DNA of 14,816 nucleotides from SAT2750 sp964476375 (GTDB lineage Bacteria; Planctomycetota; Planctomycetia; Pirellulales; Pirellulaceae), in the NCBI GenBank assembly GCA_964476375.1, contig CAYYZW010000123.1, positions 1 to 14,816 on the forward strand. The letters run 5' to 3'. Positions 1 through 6,183 of the stretch are shown piece after piece. A program made the translations under genes and the position numbers. The notes under the pieces are model-generated. The model was not told where the DNA came from. It was given only the letters and a program-made list of their open reading frames with translations, and ran no database searches. The number at the start of each line of letters is the position of its first letter. Position 1 is the stretch's first letter.

Positions 1-8
1 TTACCTTG

Positions 9-37
9 TTGCTTGCCCGTGGGCAATTCAATATAAC
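9..37 (+). promoter_or_regulatory. possible promoter of the MazG-like gene, with a dyad in the spacer
   Basis: A good -10 element, TATAAC (32-37), lies 17 bases after a weak -35-like TTGCTT (9-14). The spacer is mostly filled by the inverted repeat TTGCCC-GT-GGGCAA (13-26). A dyad between -35 and -10 is a common place for a repressor to bind, but the same repeat could be the stem of a terminator for a gene left of the window. There is no T-run after it, which speaks against an intrinsic terminator. The start codon at 115 would give a leader of about 70 bases. Confidence 0.3.
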
Positions 38-102
38 CGGCTGGTTTGGTGGCGGTAGACGCCTTGGATTAGCGACCTCAAACGTTCCCCTTGATTTTCC
101 CC

Positions 103-108
103 AAGGAG
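103..108 (+). promoter_or_regulatory. ribosome binding site that decides the start of the MazG-like gene
   Basis: AAGGAG lies 6 bases before the ATG at 115. The reading frame is also open from a TTG at 91, but that codon lies upstream of this site and would put the Shine-Dalgarno sequence inside the coding region, so 115 is preferred. Confidence 0.65.
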
Positions 109-114
109 CCCTCG

Positions 115-444
115 ATGAATGACGAACAGACAACCGTCCGCGAACTCAGGGAGACCGTGGAACAGTTTGTTCGGGAGCGAAACTGGCATCAGTTTCACAC
201 GCCCAAGAACATCAGCATGGCACTGGCGGTCGAGGCAGCGGAACTCCTGGAACATTTCCAGTGGCTGACGATGGAGGAATCGTCCGAGATCGCAAGGGAT
301 CCAGACAAGGTGTTTGGTGCAGGCGAGGAACTTGCCGACGTGGTCTGCTATGCCCTGGCGATGGCAAACCGACTGAAACTGGATTTGTCCGCGGCGATCG
401 AAAAGAAGATGGAAAAGAATCGCCTCAAGTATCCCGCCCCTTGA
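115..444 (+). CDS. MazG-like nucleotide pyrophosphohydrolase (RS21-C6/dCTPase type)
   Basis: This 109-residue protein is a small all-alpha nucleotide pyrophosphohydrolase. The family hydrolyses (d)NTPs, often non-canonical or excess ones, to NMP and pyrophosphate in the cytoplasm, so a nucleotide-pool cleaning role is likely. The family metal-binding pattern is clear. VEAAEL with E40 and E43 lies in the first long helix, followed by the HFQW turn, and EELAD with E71/E72 and D75 lies in the next helix. The HTPKNISMALAVEAAE stretch before the first motif is typical of the single-domain RS21-C6/DCTPP1-like group rather than of two-domain MazG, and the length fits that group. The ATG at 115 is chosen because AAGGAG lies 6 bases upstream. 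The gene converges with the large orphan gene, with 29 bases between their stop codons. The exact substrate cannot be read from the sequence. Confidence 0.88.
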   Translation: MNDEQTTVRELRETVEQFVRERNWHQFHTPKNISMALAVEAAELLEHFQWLTMEESSEIARDPDKVFGAGEELADVVCYALAMANRLKLDLSAAIEKKMEKNRLKYPAP

Positions 445-473
445 CTGGTTTCAGGGAATCCATCCTGGTGCCC

Positions 474-3014
474 TTAGCGAGCAGTTGAACCAGTACTCCC
501 AAGGGCGATGCTCAACCATCCATTTTCGATGACATGATGGGTGATCCGGGTGTCTGCCAGGGCTGGTTGTTGAACCAGGTCCTGTGTCAGGATCGTGATC
601 GGGCGAGCCCGTGAGAAAACCTTATTGAAGATACCCTGCAGGACAATCCGGTCTCCCAGTCGTATCGACCGGCCGATCACATTCAAGTGTCCTTCCCGTA
701 CCAGGCTGGCTTCTCCGCTTGAATCGGCGGGTCGGTAAAGGGCCACGATACTGAAATTGCGCCAGCTATTACGCTGCCCCTGGCGAAGCTCTCGCAGGTT
801 GAGCTGTAACCGGAGTACACCCTGTTCAAATCGAACGCTCACGGCGGAGACCGGTGCCAATTCGATAATCACGTCCTCGGGTACCTCTGCAGGGATGGCG
901 ACGGTCTCCATTCCCAGGCTCCCTGCAATCTCTCGAAAGAAGGCTGGCAGGTTATCGCGTCGGCCGTCAAGGTCCATCTTTTCAAGCAGGTTATTGACTG
1001 CGGATTCGTGTAGTTGAAGCTGGAACAGGCTCTCGGCAGGGGCCAGGGGACATTCTCCAAAGCCTGCGAGTTGTCCCTTGCCGGCAATCCGGTAATCCAT
1101 CATCAACTTGTCTTTCCGCGTCACCAGGGAGACCGCTTGTGGGGAAAGCTCCAGGCGGTTCAGCGGCTGCAACCATCGTTGCTGGTAGGTTTCACGAGCG
1201 AATTCCACCTGCTGGTCAACGTGCTGGTTCAGCTTCTTCTCGGTGTTGGTTGCCAGTTCCACCTGGAGTTGTTTTTCTGCAGAACGAACTCCCTTGCGGT
1301 ACTGGTTCTTGGCCATGTTCCGTGCCAGTCCACCGAGCAACGGCATGTCATCGTAGTCGGTTTTGAAATCGACCAGGCGGGAATCGATGTCGACCTGCGC
1401 CACGGCGGGAGTCGTTTCCAGGGCGGTTGCGCCAAGTCGCAGCTGTTTGTTCACCTGGAACCGTGATGCACCCTCGTTGACGAATGTCGCCGGTCCCCGC
1501 TGGGATTGCGTCTTTGCCTCGATGACACCATCCACTTCGATACCGATATGCCAGTGATCATCATCCGGTACCAGCACGACACGCAGGCCACTCGTGGTCG
1601 TTGCATTCCCCTTGATGCGGGCACCCATGAGCTGATCATTGATGGAGTCGGCATGGTCAACCGTGTCAGGCAGGCTCCGGTTGACCAGGGCCTCCGAGAG
1701 CGTGACACGGATATTACCCTGCCGGTAATTGTCCTGGAGAGCAAAGCCAAGTTCTGCGAGCGGTTGGCTGGGTGACCACTCCAGGTGCTGGCAGGCCCTG
1801 GCAAGCATTCGTCCTGCTCCCCGGGAGCGAGATTCTTCCAGTTGTTCCACTGCTTCCAGCAGGGCCGTGTAGGAAAACGGCCGACAGCCAAGCCTTCGCA
1901 AACCCTGTTCAAGGGCAAGGAACTCCTCCTCCTCCATCATGGAACGCTGGGCAGTGGTCAATTGGGGTGTATTCATCCGTTGCAGGATCGTGCTGGCAAG
2001 TCGCGACATTCGATCATGACTGACACGTTCCGCACGCAGACCTGTTCCAAGTTGTTCAAGCATCAGGTACTCAACCCATCCCGCCTGGCTGGCGGCACCT
2101 TCCAGCCGATCTTCCACGGCATGCAACACCTGCTGCATGGGCAGCCGTTCCCTTCCAAGATCCTCGGACTGTCCAGTGATTCCCGCATCGATGAAACGCC
2201 AAACATGGATTCTGCGGTCGAGTGAGGAGACCATCCTGGAGAATTCAATCTGCCGGTCGGGATCCACAAGCGAGGAGGCGATCGAGGGGGCGATGCGGGT
2301 ATAGCTGGCAAGCCGATCGAGTATCAAGTGACTGGTCGGATGACTCAGGGAAGAGAGCTGGGATAATTGCACCAGTTCTCCACGAACGGCTGTTGACCAG
2401 GTGGCCGATGCGGGCCAGCTCTCGGCCGTCTGCAATCGGCGAACAAGCCGGTCTGGATAGGGCCAGCGGGCAACCTGCCATCCCCGTATCTCGGATGTCA
2501 TGGTTTCAGTAGCCCGTGAGGGAGACGTGCCCCCTGCCCGGTGGAATGTGGGGGCGATCCGGGGACCGATGCGACGGCCGATGGTTGGATCCATCGATGT
2601 TTCCGCTGGGATCACAGGTGGCGAGGTGGGGGGCTTGATAAGACCGGTGGTGGTTGGAGTTGCCAGGCTTCTTGGCAATGGGGCCCTGGCGAGAATGCCC
2701 GGCTCAAGTGGAATGGAAAGCGGGGGTGGCAATTCGGAGCTGGTTTCCTGCTGCGGCATGGTCGCCACCGCGGGGAGAATAACCAGTGGTTCTTGTGGAG
2801 GACGGTGAACCGTCCTGGGAACGGGTCCCGGGACTGCCGATGGGAGAGATTCAGGGGCTGGCTTGGCCTCTGTGGCGACAACGTGTTTTCTCTCGGCACG
2901 ATCTGACAGGGCAACCTGCTGGGCCTCTGGATTCCAGAGATAGGGGACGAGCATGGACAGCACCAGCAGGCTGCCGGCGATGCAGAAAATCAGCCAGGAC
3001 GAGGTCGATTTCAT
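474..3014 (-). CDS. large membrane-anchored protein of unknown function with a proline-rich linker
   Basis: I do not recognise this 846-residue protein. Residues 7-26 are a hydrophobic segment after a short KSTSSW start, which reads as an uncleaved signal anchor or a signal peptide, so the bulk should lie outside the cytoplasmic membrane. Residues 50-160 are rich in Pro, Ser and Thr and probably form an extended linker across the periplasm. Residues 175-430 look helical with many Leu, Arg and Glu residues. Residues 435-846 alternate in a way that suggests beta strands, broken by a charged probable coiled coil at about 565-615 (Lys/Gln/Glu-rich). There are very few cysteines (C11, C377, C408, C655) and no obvious catalytic motif. 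A lipid-binding (TULIP-like) or scaffold role for the C-terminal part is conceivable but is only a guess. No Shine-Dalgarno sequence is evident before the ATG. The 192-base gap upstream holds its own candidate promoter, so it need not depend on the cupin gene. Confidence 0.85.
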   Translation of the reverse strand: MKSTSSWLIFCIAGSLLVLSMLVPYLWNPEAQQVALSDRAERKHVVATEAKPAPESLPSAVPGPVPRTVHRPPQEPLVILPAVATMPQQETSSELPPPLSIPLEPGILARAPLPRSLATPTTTGLIKPPTSPPVIPAETSMDPTIGRRIGPRIAPTFHRAGGTSPSRATETMTSEIRGWQVARWPYPDRLVRRLQTAESWPASATWSTAVRGELVQLSQLSSLSHPTSHLILDRLASYTRIAPSIASSLVDPDRQIEFSRMVSSLDRRIHVWRFIDAGITGQSEDLGRERLPMQQVLHAVEDRLEGAASQAGWVEYLMLEQLGTGLRAERVSHDRMSRLASTILQRMNTPQLTTAQRSMMEEEEFLALEQGLRRLGCRPFSYTALLEAVEQLEESRSRGAGRMLARACQHLEWSPSQPLAELGFALQDNYRQGNIRVTLSEALVNRSLPDTVDHADSINDQLMGARIKGNATTTSGLRVVLVPDDDHWHIGIEVDGVIEAKTQSQRGPATFVNEGASRFQVNKQLRLGATALETTPAVAQVDIDSRLVDFKTDYDDMPLLGGLARNMAKNQYRKGVRSAEKQLQVELATNTEKKLNQHVDQQVEFARETYQQRWLQPLNRLELSPQAVSLVTRKDKLMMDYRIAGKGQLAGFGECPLAPAESLFQLQLHESAVNNLLEKMDLDGRRDNLPAFFREIAGSLGMETVAIPAEVPEDVIIELAPVSAVSVRFEQGVLRLQLNLRELRQGQRNSWRNFSIVALYRPADSSGEASLVREGHLNVIGRSIRLGDRIVLQGIFNKVFSRARPITILTQDLVQQPALADTRITHHVIENGWLSIALGSTGSTAR

Positions 3015-3071
3015 TGCTTTTCACGTCCGTTGGGATGGCTTGCAAGGGACCGCAAAGGGAATCCGCGGAGG

Positions 3072-3101
3072 ATTATTTACCTAGACAGCCGCTTCTGTAA
3101 A
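3072..3101 (-). promoter_or_regulatory. candidate sigma70-type promoter for the 846-residue orphan
   Basis: Reading the minus strand, TTTACA (3096-3101) and AATAAT (3072-3077) each match 5 of 6 consensus bases and are 18 bases apart. The -10 element ends 57 bases before the ATG at 3014. The stretch is clearly more A+T-rich than its surroundings. This is motif evidence only. Confidence 0.38.
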
Positions 3102-3156
3102 GATCGGCAAAAAACGCCAGAAAAATCGACAATCGTTAGCCGTTTCAGGCTTATAG

Positions 3157-3174
3157 AGGGCATTATTATGCCCT
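3157..3174 (-). terminator. hairpin after the cupin gene, possible transcription terminator
   Basis: AGGGCAT-TATT-ATGCCCT is a perfect 7-bp stem with a 4-base loop, 33 bases past the cupin stop codon. A second, smaller stem (CCCG-TTG-CGGG, about 3184-3194) lies between the two. Neither is followed by a T-run on the minus strand, so an ordinary intrinsic terminator is uncertain. The position between two genes that seem to be separately transcribed supports an end-of-transcript role. Confidence 0.4.
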
Positions 3175-3207
3175 TGGTGAAGTCCCGTTGCGGGGAAAAA
3201 GGCTCGA

Positions 3208-3579
3208 TCAGAGGAGATCGTCCCGTAACTCGGTGTCGTCGTCTTCATAACCCGGGGCACAGCAGCAGAGAAAGACGAGGGTCTGCTTTCCAGTGTTGTG
3301 AATCGTGTGCAGGCAGCCGGGGGGGATGGCAATGGCATCCCCTGTACGGACAGTGTGCTGTTTCCCGTCGAGGGTCATTTCTGCTTCCCCGGAAAGGATA
3401 TAGTAGATCTCCTCGGTCCGGGGGTGGAAATGAGGTGTCGTTGCCAGTCCGGGGGCGAGCCTGGCCTCGGCAAGGCTCTGGTTCCGGATCGAGGAATTAC
3501 GATGGGCCAGCAGTTCGCGGATCTCTGATCCATCCTTGGTAGTGAACACTGGTACCTGGTGAATATTCCGGATTTCCAT
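3208..3579 (-). CDS. small single-domain cupin protein
   Basis: This 123-residue protein is one cupin_2 beta-barrel domain. Both family motifs are intact. The first is G44-x5-H50-x-H52-x4-E57-x6-G64 and the second is G80-x5-P86-x-G88-x2-H91-x3-N95. H50, H52, E57 and H91 should bind one divalent metal ion. Small cupins of this shape act as isomerases, dioxygenases or ligand sensors, and the substrate cannot be predicted here. Near the end is a CCC cluster (105-107) followed by an acidic tail. No signal peptide is visible, so the protein is probably cytoplasmic. The ATG at 3579 follows the rsmD stop codon by 3 bases and has a strong GGAGGAG site that lies inside the end of rsmD, so the two are co-transcribed and probably translationally coupled. 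The link to rsmD is positional only. Confidence 0.9.
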   Translation of the reverse strand: MEIRNIHQVPVFTTKDGSEIRELLAHRNSSIRNQSLAEARLAPGLATTPHFHPRTEEIYYILSGEAEMTLDGKQHTVRTGDAIAIPPGCLHTIHNTGKQTLVFLCCCAPGYEDDDTELRDDLL

Positions 3580-3582
3580 GGA

Positions 3583-4287
3583 TTACTGCTCCTCCGCGTC
3601 ACCGCCGGGCTTGATCCACATGCCAACCACAGCCGGTGGATAACTGCGAATATCCCAGCTGCCGGCCCAGGGGAGCTGCTGGTGGTCGTACCTGTCATCA
3701 GATTCTACAACCAGGATGCTCTCCCGGGGTGCCAGTTCTCCAATCTGCTGTAACATGGATTCGATGGGCCCGGCCTCGGTCTGGTAAAGATCATAGGGGG
3801 GGCTGCAGAAGACGAGCCACGGCGCGTTTGCAGTGAGCGGGAGATCTGTTTCCAGTCCCTGCTCGACCCAGTAGAAAGTGTCCGTGGCAATTGCCGTCAC
3901 CTGGTGCTCCAGCCCAAGGTCTTCGATGCTCTGTCGAATCAGGCCGACCGTGGGAAAGTGACGTTCGATGAGTACCGCCTTCGTGGCACCGCGACTGACC
4001 GCCTCGATTCCAAGTGCCCCGGTTCCAGAAAACAGGTCAATCGCCTGCATTCCTTTTATCCGCGGTCCTACCAGGTTGAAAATTGCTTCCCGTAGCCGGT
4101 CTTTCATGGGACGGGTACGAAGATCCCCGCTGTAATGCAGGTTTCGGCCGCCCAGGGTACCTCCGATGATTCGTACGCCCGCGGGGGTACCACGAGGAGA
4201 TGTGCGGTTATTTTTTTTCTTGGGCACGACGGAAGGAATCTCCTGGCCGGACGGAACAACCCCTGGTGAAGGCTGGTGACAATCCAC
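3583..4287 (-). CDS. rsmD: 16S rRNA (guanine(966)-N(2))-methyltransferase RsmD
   Basis: RsmD transfers a methyl group from S-adenosylmethionine to N2 of G966 in helix 31 of 16S rRNA during assembly of the small subunit. Visible family marks, numbered from the GTG at 4287, are RIIGGTLGGRNL (39-50), the TRPMKDRLREAIFN stretch (58-71), the SAM-binding loop DLFSGTGALGIEA (84-96) and the catalytic loop SPPY (162-165). Most relatives have D or N before PPY/PPF, and here it is Ser. The start is uncertain. The GTG at 4287 has no ribosome binding site, while an in-frame GTG at 4227 has AGGAG 12 bases upstream and would still keep the whole methylase domain (214 residues). The first 35 or so residues are basic and low in structure. 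The cupin gene follows in the same transcript, and the prolyl isomerase gene runs divergently. Confidence 0.92.
   Translation of the reverse strand: MDCHQPSPGVVPSGQEIPSVVPKKKNNRTSPRGTPAGVRIIGGTLGGRNLHYSGDLRTRPMKDRLREAIFNLVGPRIKGMQAIDLFSGTGALGIEAVSRGATKAVLIERHFPTVGLIRQSIEDLGLEHQVTAIATDTFYWVEQGLETDLPLTANAPWLVFCSPPYDLYQTEAGPIESMLQQIGELAPRESILVVESDDRYDHQQLPWAGSWDIRSYPPAVVGMWIKPGGDAEEQ
3589..3595 (-). promoter_or_regulatory. ribosome binding site of the cupin gene inside the rsmD 3' end
   Basis: GGAGGAG on the minus strand lies 9 bases before the cupin ATG and just before the TAA of rsmD. It encodes Glu-Glu at the end of RsmD at the same time. Ribosomes ending rsmD would reach the cupin start directly, which is the usual layout for translational coupling. 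Confidence 0.7.
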
Positions 4288-4342
4288 CCGGGTATGTTAA
4301 TGTTAAGAGAGAGAAGCGTTTTGAACCATTAGAGTCCCACGC

Positions 4343-4348
4343 GAGGAG
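4343..4348 (+). promoter_or_regulatory. ribosome binding site deciding the prolyl isomerase start
   Basis: GAGGAG lies 10 bases before the ATG at 4359. The frame is open further upstream to 4200, but that part would overlap rsmD and place 53 residues before a clear signal peptide. The site and the signal peptide both support the start at 4359. Confidence 0.55.
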
Positions 4349-4358
4349 CACCGTAACC

Positions 4359-5480
4359 ATGGGCAGGCGATTGATGATCTGCATGGTGCTGGTCGGCCTG
4401 CTGGCGAGTTTCCAGCTGAGTGCCCAGCAAGAACCTGCGGCCGATGCAGAAAAGCCGGCAGCCAAGGCTTACAAGGCAAAGCTGGAAGAGTGGAAGACAA
4501 TGCTCCGCACACTGCAGAAATTGCGGGTCGACTTTCTCCAGGCCAGTCCAGAGGAAGTCACGACGATTCGCAAGCAGTGGGACGAGACGATGGTCCTTGG
4601 CGACAGGTTACTCCCTGAACTGCGTGAAAAAGCCAAGCAGGCTTTTGTCGAGTCTCCCAACGAGGATCGCCAGCTTGGACGCTTCCTGATGAAGCTGATC
4701 GAGGATGCGACCGGGCAGGATCGTTATGAGATTGTCGCCGATCTTTCCGAGACGATGATCGAGCATGGTTCAGATCACCGGATCCTGTATGACTACGCCG
4801 GGATTGCCAGCTTTGCGATGGATGATTTCCAGAAAGCAGCGGAGTATTTTGGTAAGGCTCAGCAGCTCAACACGCTTTCCCAGATGGGGATGAACTACCA
4901 GGGGGACACCGAAGATTATCTCACGTACTGGGAGGAGGAGCAGGAGATTCGCAAGAAGGAAGCGGTTGCGGATGATCTTCCGAGGGTAAAACTAACGACC
5001 AGCCGTGGCGAGATTATCCTGGAGCTTTTTGAAAATGAAGCACCAGAGACCGTGGGAAATTTTATCAGCCTGGTGGAAAATGGTTTCTACGAGGATAACG
5101 TTTTTCATCGGGTGCTCGCTAATTTCATGGCCCAGGCGGGCTCGGCGAATGGAGATGGATCAGGTGGTCCCGGTTACGAGATCTACAGCGAGTGCACCAA
5201 GCTCAACTTCCGCAAGCACTTCCGCGGTTCGCTGAGCATGGCCAATGCGGGGCCCAATACTGGCAGCTCCCAGTTTTTCATTACTTTTCGTGCCACACCC
5301 AACCTGAACGGGAAGCATACGGTCTTCGGCCGGGTGATCAAGGGAATTGAATTGCTTGCTGAAATCCAGCGTATTGATCCGGACAAGAAAGATCCCCGCC
5401 TGAAGCCAGATCGCATTTTGCAGGCCGAGGTATTACGTAGTCGTGATCATGACTATGTGCCGCGGAAGGTTTCCAGGTAG
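4359..5480 (+). CDS. exported cyclophilin-type peptidyl-prolyl cis-trans isomerase with helical/TPR-like N-terminal part
   Basis: This 373-residue protein begins with a signal peptide (MGRR, hydrophobic core about 6-18, likely cleavage near LSA-QQ at residue 22), so it acts outside the cytoplasmic membrane. Residues 30-205 are helical, and residues 139-172 read like one TPR repeat (HRILYDYAGIASF followed by FQKAAEYFGKAQQLN). Residues 208-360 are a cyclophilin domain that speeds cis-trans isomerisation of X-Pro bonds. FHRV (249-252), FMAQ (256-259), SSQFFIT (303-309) and NGKHTVFG (317-324) are present. The residues matching human cyclophilin A R55, F60, M61, Q63, F113 and H126 are R251, F256, M257, Q259, F307 and H320. 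The Trp121 position, which controls cyclosporin binding rather than catalysis, is N315. The N-terminal part probably binds partners or client proteins. The gene converges with the DUF3179-like gene 25 bases further on. Confidence 0.92.
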   Translation: MGRRLMICMVLVGLLASFQLSAQQEPAADAEKPAAKAYKAKLEEWKTMLRTLQKLRVDFLQASPEEVTTIRKQWDETMVLGDRLLPELREKAKQAFVESPNEDRQLGRFLMKLIEDATGQDRYEIVADLSETMIEHGSDHRILYDYAGIASFAMDDFQKAAEYFGKAQQLNTLSQMGMNYQGDTEDYLTYWEEEQEIRKKEAVADDLPRVKLTTSRGEIILELFENEAPETVGNFISLVENGFYEDNVFHRVLANFMAQAGSANGDGSGGPGYEIYSECTKLNFRKHFRGSLSMANAGPNTGSSQFFITFRATPNLNGKHTVFGRVIKGIELLAEIQRIDPDKKDPRLKPDRILQAEVLRSRDHDYVPRKVSR

Positions 5481-5505
5481 AAGAGAGAATTCCTGGGGCT
5501 GCATC

Positions 5506-6153
5506 CTAGGGATTTTCCACGTCACGGGCTTCCCAGTCGATTCCGCCAACGTAGACCAGGCCATCGGGGTGCTGCCTCCGCCAGTTGCCAAAAGAGATCC
5601 GCTTGTGCGGATGGTCCTCCAGTGGAATCGACGGGTCATCATGGAGATGCTGGTTCTCGTGGCCTTGCCCCAGGTAAAGGGCCAGTTGCTGTTTCATCCA
5701 GCCAGCCGTGCGAAGCTCGATCGGTTGATCTTTCCCGGGATTGCTGAAGACCCTGGAAAAATCGGTCTGGTCACAGTAGGTAATGGAGACCGGGAGTCCG
5801 GCGACCATGTCATTCACGACGTGGCTGCCGGGCTGGGAGAGGTCACTGATCAGGTAGGCCCGGTGCTGGCCATTGACTTCAATCGCGATCATTCTTTCAT
5901 CGTCCGCCAGTTCTGCCTGGTGGACAGGAAGTACCTCGGGCTCAACGATGGGTTCCATCTCGCCCGGCGTATCCGGATCGTCCTCCTCCGGAAGGCCCTG
6001 TCCCTGGTATGCCGTCCCGATTTGCTGTCCGGACTGCCAGGCCAGTATTCCGAATACCAGGGCGGTGGTAGTCAGCAGGATCAGTGCGATCCGGATCAGC
6101 AGGGGAACCAGAGCTTGTATGCGATGAGCTTCTTGTGAGGGTCTTTTCACCAT
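5506..6153 (-). CDS. membrane-anchored DUF3179-like protein
   Basis: This 215-residue protein, counted from the ATG at 6153, has one hydrophobic segment (about 15-38) after a basic start, then an acidic linker (54-72), then a domain outside the membrane. The domain resembles DUF3179: LADDERMIAIEVNGQHRAY (82-100), VVNDMVAGLPVSITYC (112-127), and a late ISFGNWRRQHPDG (186-198) match the family pattern of an AY motif, a NDxxxGxPVxxTYC motif and a WxxxHPD motif. The function of the family is unknown. The redox-type second cysteine (or selenocysteine in some relatives, by memory) is absent after C127, and the domain is shorter than usual. The start is uncertain: a GTG at 6183 directly abuts the dnaE stop, in the same frame, and has GGAAG 4 bases upstream. 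The ATG is preferred because it places the basic residues right before the membrane segment. The gene is last in the FHA-dnaE cluster. Confidence 0.78.
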   Translation of the reverse strand: MVKRPSQEAHRIQALVPLLIRIALILLTTTALVFGILAWQSGQQIGTAYQGQGLPEEDDPDTPGEMEPIVEPEVLPVHQAELADDERMIAIEVNGQHRAYLISDLSQPGSHVVNDMVAGLPVSITYCDQTDFSRVFSNPGKDQPIELRTAGWMKQQLALYLGQGHENQHLHDDPSIPLEDHPHKRISFGNWRRQHPDGLVYVGGIDWEARDVENP

Positions 6154-6183
6154 GGTGACTACCGGGAGGGTTGATCGCTGCAC

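Noticed and set aside
28..255. A 75-codon minus-strand frame over the left end
   Set aside because: It overlaps the MazG-like gene, whose family motifs and ribosome binding site fix the coding strand.
445..473. Possible shared terminator between the two convergent genes
   Set aside because: Only a 6-bp inverted match (445-450 with 488-493) with a long loop is present and it has no T-run, so it cannot be supported.
1014..1466. A 150-codon plus-strand frame inside the 846-residue orphan gene
   Set aside because: The orphan frame is much longer, begins with a clean membrane anchor and has coherent low-complexity and helical regions. The plus-strand frame has no such structure.
4200..4358. N-terminal extension of the prolyl isomerase frame
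   Set aside because: The 53 extra residues would overlap rsmD and would precede a typical signal peptide. A GAGGAG site supports the start at 4359.
5473..5496. CCAGG/CCTGG dyad at the end of the prolyl isomerase gene
   Set aside because: A 5-bp stem with a 14-base loop and no T-run is too weak to call a terminator.
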